Assembly (NCBI GenBank): GCA_907163375.1 | Contig: CAJQUW010005337.1 | Location: 1 to 64,000, forward strand | DNA from: Prostheceraeus crozeri | Taxonomy: Eukaryota > Platyhelminthes > Polycladida > Euryleptidae | Reading direction: 5' to 3' | Length of the DNA stretch: 64,000 bases | Shown: positions 58,383-64,000 of the stretch, one piece after another | How positions within the stretch are numbered: position 1 is the stretch's first letter | How the letters are laid out: each line of letters opens with the position of its first letter | Made by a program: the position numbers and the translations under genes | Notes under the pieces: model-generated | The model's input: only the letters and a program-made list of their open reading frames with translations | Databases searched by the model: none | Told to the model about the DNA's origin: nothing

Positions 58383-58737
58383 CTATTTCCCCGTGAGCCA
58401 CTCACCAGACTACCGACAGCGCTAGCAATCACGGGCAGTATAACGGAAATGAAGCCGCGCTTTTGTCTCAACAGACGTCGCTGACCGACCACACTCAAGC
58501 CCGGTTTCACTGGTGACTTTCTGGTGAGCAAACACCTTCCGCCTTGCCTGCGGCGAGAGCGTTTTACGTTGGTGAAGCTGGCGCACTGATGACACGGCTG
58601 TTCGAATGAATACGTCTTTAGCACTGCCCACTGTTTCACGTTGCCCGCGGGTGTCATTCGGCGCAGTCGCTAAAGCTTTCAAAAAGGTCGCATCGCTCAC
58701 ACCACGACAGCGTTTTACACTCTTTTGGGCGTGGCAT
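58380..58737 (-). pseudogene. small basic protein of Polinton type
   Basis: Starts at ATG 58737 on minus (MPRPKE). With one early shift it reads VSDATFLKALATAPNDTRGQ and a mid-part LHQRKTLSPQARRKVFAHQ; with a second shift it ends QRRLLRQKRGFISVILPVIA and SAVGSLVSG. The layout (basic start, FLKAL near residue 20, LSP-x-R-R-K step, then a basic patch leading into a hydrophobic GF..V.LPV tail) is that of a short protein common in Polinton-like viruses, possibly a minor virion protein. It faces the gene at 58149-58382 end to end. Confidence 0.55.
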
Positions 58738-59307
58738 TGAGATCATCAAACATGATACATTGATGCTGGATAGCGTAAACTATTAGGCTGCCATTTCCAG
58801 GCAAGCACTATCCATAACACTACACTTCATACAAACACGAAAACCATCCCCATAACGAAACATATAATCACACCCTCTGCATAAGGCTCAGCAACTATGC
58901 CCGGGGCGGGCTTAATATTTGTTACAGTACTTTGTTTGGTTCATACCAGTGAGTAAGCATTCCTCCGGTCCGTCACACAAAGTCGATGCAGTCAGCGAGA
59001 GCCTCAGCAAACGAGGCAGCCACTGATAATCTGCATAGCAACTGAGTAACAAGGAAATGAAGTCATTCGTACTATTATAGTCTAAAAGACTGAATAGAAT
59101 AGTTGGATAGGGCAGGGAAGACACTGACGTAAATATGAGAAAGTTTTGGAAATAGAGCCGGCTGCTGCTGTCGACGAGGTGGGCTAAGAGGCTGTGCAGT
59201 CTATGAAAAGGAAAATACCAGTACCGCAGACAATGTCGCCGAATGAGAGCCCGCCAAAGGTAACCACATTGCTCCCATCCCTCATTACAACCACTGGGTT
59301 CGGCGCT
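58738..59307. other. no supported gene (inside virus-like element)
   Basis: Short frames only on both strands; probably divergent promoter space or a deleted gene. Confidence 0.35.
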
Positions 59308-59766
59308 TCAGACACTGATCTGGATATGTATGTGTTTGATTTGACTTAACCGAAGGGAGCTACCGCGTGCATGAAATTCGGCTATACGACTGGCTATTTT
59401 CGTCATATGACGATCGTAAAAGTCTTGGGCAACCAGTTGGTGCACCACATCCCAGCCATAGGACCCATGATGATAGGTCTCCACGACCATCACCTCATCT
59501 CCACCTGTAAGCCGTTCGTAATCACATTAGGCAACCAAGCGCGCCTTGATGCGGTAACCAAGATATTGAACACATCATTGATGGAAACGAGCGGAAGTCT
59601 TCCTGTTGATCTCGTCCATAATTGTTTGGAAATCAGGAAAATTGATAACATAGTTTACCACCACCGCACAGACAGCACTCTTGTGCGCAGTAAGCTGACA
59701 TTGATTACTTTCATCAGTTGCACTAAACAGTACCTTTGGAGCTGACCGCCGCTTACTCATCATCAT
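59308..59766 (-). pseudogene. unknown protein, two frames
   Basis: Frame 59766-59575 reads MMMSKRRSAPKVLFSATDES and VNYVINFPDFQTIMDEINRK. After a gap with stops the frame 59493-59308 reads EVMVVETYHHGSYGWDVVHQ and ends basic. The two parts could be one protein, as both look like sensible coding sequence in the same direction. I do not recognise it. Confidence 0.35.
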
Positions 59767-59932
59767 GGAAAATATACGTGTGTTCTAGAAAACATCACTC
59801 AGCATGATGTATTTATATTAGCGTAGTTGCAGGCGAGCGCGCATGTATATATACGAGTATATATATATTTATATATATAGCAGTGCATCACCGCAGGACA
59901 GTCATTCACAGTGCACGTTCCCTCCTAACAAC

Positions 59933-60579
59933 ATGGCTCTTTTATCAATTAAATTGAAGGATACATAGGTGCGGGAAAGACCACCCTGATTGCGCGTCTC
60001 CAGGCAGCTGCGGATACAAAGCCCGTGTTACAGACGCTAAATTTTAGCTTCGATCCTGTTCGTGATTGGACTAATGTTCACGGCTCAGACATGCTCAGTT
60101 TGAACTATACTACCTCCCGTTGGGCATTCATATTCAATCTACATGTTTTGAATACACTACGACGCCTTGCAAAACAAAGTACTAACGCACGCGGCAACAT
60201 CTACGAACAGTCTGTTGGAGCAACCCGGAAGATATTTGTGCAACGCTCGTATAAGTGGAGCTTTCTGACTGATGCCGAGCACGCCATCTTAAAGAAAATA
60301 GCGCCTTGTTGCACATTCTATCATCCGAATCCAGCTGATTATTACATCTATCTGAGAGCAGCAGCACCACGCGCATGCCACAAGCGTGTCCTGCAGTGGA
60401 AGTCTGCACATGAGGTGCAATCAAATGAATTTACTTTAGAATGGATTGAGTCCTTACATGACCTACATGAGACCTGGCTGGCCACCAATGACTTTTCTTG
60501 CATCATTGACGGAAACAAAGATCTGGACCACGTTGTGGAGACTGCAACAGACTTGATTGAAACCCTTGTTAATGAATAA
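59933..60579 (+). pseudogene. deoxynucleoside kinase
   Basis: ATG at 59933 (MALLSI), one frameshift near 59951, then GYIGAGKTTLIARL, a P-loop at the N-terminus. Further family signs: DPVRDW (substrate-pocket Trp), a Tyr/Arg-rich helix, YEQSVGATRKIFVQR in place of the usual ERS lid motif, NPADYYIYLRAAAPRACHKR (the YL-x-x-P-x-x-C-x-R strand) and LHDLHETWL near the end. About 210 residues, the normal length. It phosphorylates deoxynucleosides to supply dNTPs. Herpes-like and adintovirus-like viruses and animals all carry such enzymes. TATA-rich sequence (59857-59880) lies 55 bp upstream of the ATG. Confidence 0.75.
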
Positions 60580-61173
60580 AAAGACTAGTGTGTTTGTGGC
60601 TCTAAAAGAAATATAACTCATTCTTTTGCATCTCCGCTACGACTTTTCAAGTTATAAAGTTGACCCCGGAAAGGGCATGCTTGGTTTGCTGGCGAAAAGC
60701 AAATTTTCTTCTAAGTTATTTAACATCATGAAGACCGGTACATAGTTTACGCACTCGAGAAATTTCCTAGGCTAGTTCCCGTGGAAAATGAATATACGGT
60801 CATGAAAGTTAACTATCATCCATGCGAAATAAAACTTTTTCACTGTCACCAACCAGTTTCGGTTTCCTAGTTAAACTAGAAAGAAAAATAACAAATTTTA
60901 ATTATCATCCAAATACATTGCCAGAAATTATCATTCCTCTCTTATGTAGAACTCATGTTATATTTTGCAATGCTAAATGATAGCTCTATTGAATACCATT
61001 GAACATAGATATAGAAATCGTTTACCATTACCAGTAATGGCTAACGGGAGATAGTAATGGTAAACGATGTCTAAATATACAGTAAACAACACAATTAAAT
61101 TACTTTATGTTAGGCTAAACCTAAACAATGAAATAAAAAACCAACAATAAAGGTGAGTGGAATCTGTCTGTTC
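60580..61173. other. spacer with inverted repeat
   Basis: AT-rich and non-coding. It contains a 15-bp perfect inverted repeat, ATCGTTTACCATTAC (61017-61031) and GTAATGGTAAACGAT (61054-61068), with a 22-nt spacer, about 100 bp downstream of the recombinase stop codon. Confidence 0.7.
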
Positions 61174-62410
61174 AATTAAAGTAACAATTGTTGAATACAC
61201 AATTACTGAACTGCAGATTAACGACTTTTTCCTTTGCAGAATTTTTCTTTTCGAAGTTGATAACTTCATTGAGAAGCCATTGGTCTGAGACTTCATCTCC
61301 AAAATTGTCGGAAATATCCAAGTTCTGATAACTCGAACTGGATGGTGCCAATCCAAGTTCCTTGCTTATATCAAGAGACATTTCTTCCTTTCTGGAATCT
61401 TTGATTCTCTTATAAATGCCCAAAGATGATGTTGATTGGTGACCGGACACCACCTTGATATCATTTTTATCATGATTTTCACCAAGTATTGCACAGGTGT
61501 CACCCTCAATGAATGGTTGGTATATGCATCAAATAATTGACAAAATTGACTGAAAAGCGTTGATGCCGATCTCTTTGTTGTCAAACCAACACACATCATC
61601 ACTTCTATATGAGATTCTTGGCCGCAGCTACAAAAAGATATTTTTATCGTTAAGCTTACTTAAATAAGCTTCTATTACATTCACAGGACATTTGGTGCTC
61701 CCTGTCTCATTCATATATGCGTCTATTATTTCCTCTTTCTGTATTATTTTCACGGCGACACTTCGTCAGTTCATCTTTTTTAAGTGAAGCAAATCTTTTG
61801 CCAGATTGATCTTTTTGTATGACAATATTGGATTTCTGCACACTGTCAAAATTTTCACACCCTCTCCTTGCAAAAAATATCCCAATTAATAAGAAAACCA
61901 TCCATTGTAGTTGTTGAGGAACAAAACAGTCTAACGCTTCGGTAATTTTTTTCAGATCATCGATTGGTATTTCTTTGTAGTGTACAGTATTTCCAAATCC
62001 CTCCATTTTTACCTTCTTTAAAAGACATGAAAATATTTCAATTGATTTTGGAAATGTTCTTGAATCGTTTACTGTATCGATCCTGCTTTCTCCATAAATT
62101 CTCTTAAAATAACGATTGAGACCCTGTCGTATGGTGAGATATGTATTTCTCTTGTAATATTCATCGCCTTTTCGTAATGAGGAAAAAAAAGTACATCATC
62201 TAACTCAGGTAGCCCAAGTTCTTCCAAAGTAAGTGATGGACTTTGCAACCCCAGATATTCACGTAAAGCATTTACAGCAGAATTCTCGGCATATACGGTT
62301 TTCTTTGAAACTTTTATTGACAATAAATCTCCTTTTTGAGTATTTGTGTCCACCAGGAACCGATGTTTGTTTGCCATCATGAAAAGAAGTTTTGCAAATA
62401 TCAACTGTGA
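61174..62410 (-). pseudogene. Crypton-type tyrosine recombinase
   Basis: Read on minus: a core-binding domain (NSAVNALREYLGLQ, LDDVLFFPHYEKAM, YDRVSIVILREFM), then after a stop/shift LQWMVFLLIGIFFARRGCEN (first catalytic Arg), KKDELTKCRREN, KCPVNVIEAYLSKLN, TTKRSAS, YTNHSLRVTP (HxxR box), VSGHQSTSSLGIYKRI (His and the nucleophile Tyr) and a tail FSNCVFNNCYFN. The full R..HxxR..H..Y set is present. Such recombinases drive Cryptons and some DNA viruses; the closest family by eye is the KIAA1958/ZMYM-like group. There are at least three frameshifts or stops. Confidence 0.75.
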
Positions 62411-62775
62411 AGGTATTAACTTTTCTATGGCAGCTATCCAGAATCAAATTTGAAAATCCAAAAACAATCATTTCCATGTTAGGGCATATTTTTCTAGCTG
62501 GATATCAGGGCCTTTTAGGCAGATCCAAATAATAGTCCATAGATGACTTTGTGGTGTTAATGCATAGAAATAAACAGTGAAGTCACTTTCTATTGAGCTT
62601 TCAATAATAGCCATATATCTATTCGATTCATACTCCATTTCAAAGATATCATACTCGGCTGCGCTTCGTGCTATATTTTGAGATGTCGTATGAATCTCAC
62701 AGCTATATGGCTATAATATGAAATGTTTTGCCCGTTAGTAGACATGATGGGGCCGTGATTGTTCCGCCCGTTCAA

Positions 62776-63535
62776 TTAGTGGCTGCTGTTCCAACGCCAG
62801 GCACTAGGCGTTTCTTGCTTTTGATGGACTGCAGCCCCACCACCATTCACAGGACCCGGCACCTCTTGTAGCACTGAAAATGCCGAATTCGGCAGGTCAA
62901 ATTCAATTTCTTTAAACAAAGACAGTTCTGTTGACACCATCTGCACTTCCGCATCCATAGGGGGAGAAGGAGGAGGACTCGAAGGGAGAAATAAACACAT
63001 CTCCTGAGACGGTGGCAGTTTAGTGTACATTATTTGGGTAGTGGCAAGTTGAAGCGAGGCAAACTTGTCCGCTTTCTCACTATGTGACCCAATGTACATG
63101 TCATGAACCAAGATAAGGCATGCGTGACGACCACACCCCAAGTCGTCAACATTTAACGGGTTGCGATGAGAATCAAAAATGAGCATCATCCGCCATCTTC
63201 ACAAAACAGCCGGCCCCGCGTATTCAAAAACAAGGAAAAGAAATTCACCATTCCCGTTTTTATCATGCCAAAACTTTGGTGCGTCAGCGGGTAGCTGAAA
63301 TGACTGCTCGGCCAAAGCTTCCACAGTAAAAATCTCCTGGAGAGCAGTTTTGGTAATTAATAAAGAACGCGAATTATTAAAGATCGCGTCGGTTGGCTAG
63401 TTGTAAAGTCCGGTGTCTGAACCGCAAATTGTTCTCCATTGAGAGAAATATAACGATACCAGAAGTTTCCAACTTGTTTAATCGGTGAAATAGTCAGACC
63501 TTTAGCGGACACGGATTTCGTTACAGAATACATTA
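62776..63535 (-). pseudogene. unknown virus-like protein, two frames
   Basis: Near 63530 the minus strand has ATG followed by YSVTKSVSAKGLTISPIKQV, then GNFWYRYISLNGEQFAVQTP. After a stop and shift near 63380 it goes on with FTVEALAEQSFQLPADAPKF and FLFLVFEY, and then an acidic/proline-rich frame down to 62776. The WYRYISLNG-FAVQTP step recalls a YxVxL...VQTP motif in proteins of large DNA viruses thought to bind DNA; this is weak. Its place next to the right terminal repeat fits a virus gene. Confidence 0.35.
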
Positions 63536-63639
63536 CAGTTTGTAAGTTAGTTATACAGACAGACAGACGAGCGAGGGAGAGATTGAAACAGGGCGAAAAA
63601 TGTCGCTTATGATATATGCTTCAAAACGGGAGAAGCGCA

Positions 63640-63804
63640 TCACGAAACGGTGTTGGACAAAACCCATCCTCCAATGAGAATCGTGCACGATTGTCGGACA
63701 CATGACATTTTTCTAAGTTATTTTGCCACACAAAGTGAAAATTTTTAAACTGTGGCAAACACTTGGAAAACATTTTTCAGAACATATAACCCCCTTCCAC
63801 TCGG
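63640..63804 (-). repeat. right terminal inverted repeat of virus-like element
   Basis: Read on minus from 63804: CCGAGTGGAAGGGGGTTATA, CTGAAAAATGTTTTCCAAGT, GTTTGCCAC, TTTTCACTTTGTGTGGCAAA, and at about 63690 CACGATTCTCATTGGAGGATG. Each block is found in the same order at 54661-54912. Confidence 0.8.
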
Positions 63805-63807
63805 ATA

Positions 63808-63852
63808 CGACCAAGGTTAATTAGACCTGTGCTCTACCAGCTGAGCTACGAG
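63808..63852 (-). tRNA. 5' half of a tRNA gene or tRNA-like sequence, interrupted
   Basis: On minus: GGCTCGTAGCTCAGCTGGTA, GAGCA, then an anticodon arm AGGT-CTAATTA-ACCT with loop triplet AAT, then TGGTCG. A box TAGCTCAGCTGG is perfect. The T arm and acceptor 3' strand do not follow; the terminal repeat of the virus-like element starts 4 nt later. A matching 3' end (ACGAGCC after TTCGAA) is found on the other side of the element at 54625-54642. Confidence 0.6.
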
Positions 63853-64000
63853 CCACTTATGCGAGTGTCAATTGGCAGGATCAAACCCTCATCACCACAC
63901 ATCAGTTGTCATAGCAGTTATAATCAATGAATAAATAACTCGTCACACTTGTGACCGGCACGGAAGACAACATGGCACAGGTTAACCGGGCTGAAAGTGC

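Larger units (their letters stand above)
54661..63804. mobile_element. Polinton/adintovirus-like element with tyrosine recombinase
   Basis: A 9144-bp unit bounded by inverted repeats and carrying remnants of at least eight virus-type genes: PolB N-terminal part, dUTPase, two small Polinton-type proteins, an unknown minus gene, deoxynucleoside kinase, tyrosine recombinase and a second unknown minus gene. Full PolB, double-jelly-roll capsid, packaging ATPase, adenain-like protease and rve integrase were looked for and not seen. All genes have at least one frameshift or stop, so it is a fossil. Base composition is higher in GC than the surrounding introns. Confidence 0.75.

Overview
The window looks like nuclear DNA of an invertebrate metazoan, probably a marine deuterostome or lophotrochozoan; I cannot fix the phylum. 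Reasons: exons with GT/AG borders, several LINE clades with ORF1/ORF2 organisation, Penelope-like elements, piggyBac-like and IS630-like DNA transposons, satellite DNA and tRNA/7SL-like sequence. There are no bacterial operons. Most of the window is transposon-filled intron or intergenic DNA.

Host-like signal: three related exons on the minus strand (53987-54334, 38903-39250, 7601-7944) share a domain that looks ubiquitin-like, the same GTAAGT donor and TTGCAG-type acceptors. A fourth minus-strand exon (about 1783-2027) encodes a kinase N-lobe start. In transcription order this could be one long gene with Ubl-like modules followed by a kinase domain, its introns swollen by mobile DNA.

Layout: 0-8 kb holds a degenerate repeat, the kinase exon, a piggyBac-like element (3.9-5.7 kb, TTAA on both sides) and a second non-autonomous element (5.7-7.5 kb). 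At 8.24-9.17 kb lies a tract with one G in 930 bases and a poly-C core. At 9.2-13.3 kb is a decayed LINE. From 13.8 to 33.4 kb is a deep nest: LINE-B is split by LINE-A; LINE-A is split by a composite of two inverted Penelope-like (PLE) copies around a reverse transcriptase/RNase H polymerase with hepadnavirus-like or DIRS-like character; the polymerase is split by a TA-duplicating DNA transposon and the PLE by a TTA-duplicating one. An R4/Dong-type LINE (29.4-33.3 kb, minus) sits inside a TTA microsatellite and carries a tRNA-like head and two 7SL Alu-domain-like modules at its 5' end. At 33.5-36.6 kb is an IS630/mariner-like element. At 38.0-38.8 kb is a 36-bp minisatellite, at 41.2-43.6 kb are LINE fragments, at 43.9-45.2 kb a PLE fragment with N-terminal GIY-YIG, and at 45.3-51.8 kb a 52-bp satellite with higher-order structure.

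The most interesting region is 54661-63804: a 9.1-kb virus-like element of Polinton/adintovirus character bounded by inverted repeats. It holds broken remnants of a PolB amino-terminal/endonuclease-VII-like gene, dUTPase, a Polinton-type structural-like small protein, a small basic protein, a deoxynucleoside kinase and a Crypton-type tyrosine recombinase. No capsid, packaging ATPase, protease or rve integrase was seen. The two halves of a minus-strand tRNA-like gene flank it, suggesting integration into the T-arm of a tRNA gene, which fits a tyrosine recombinase.
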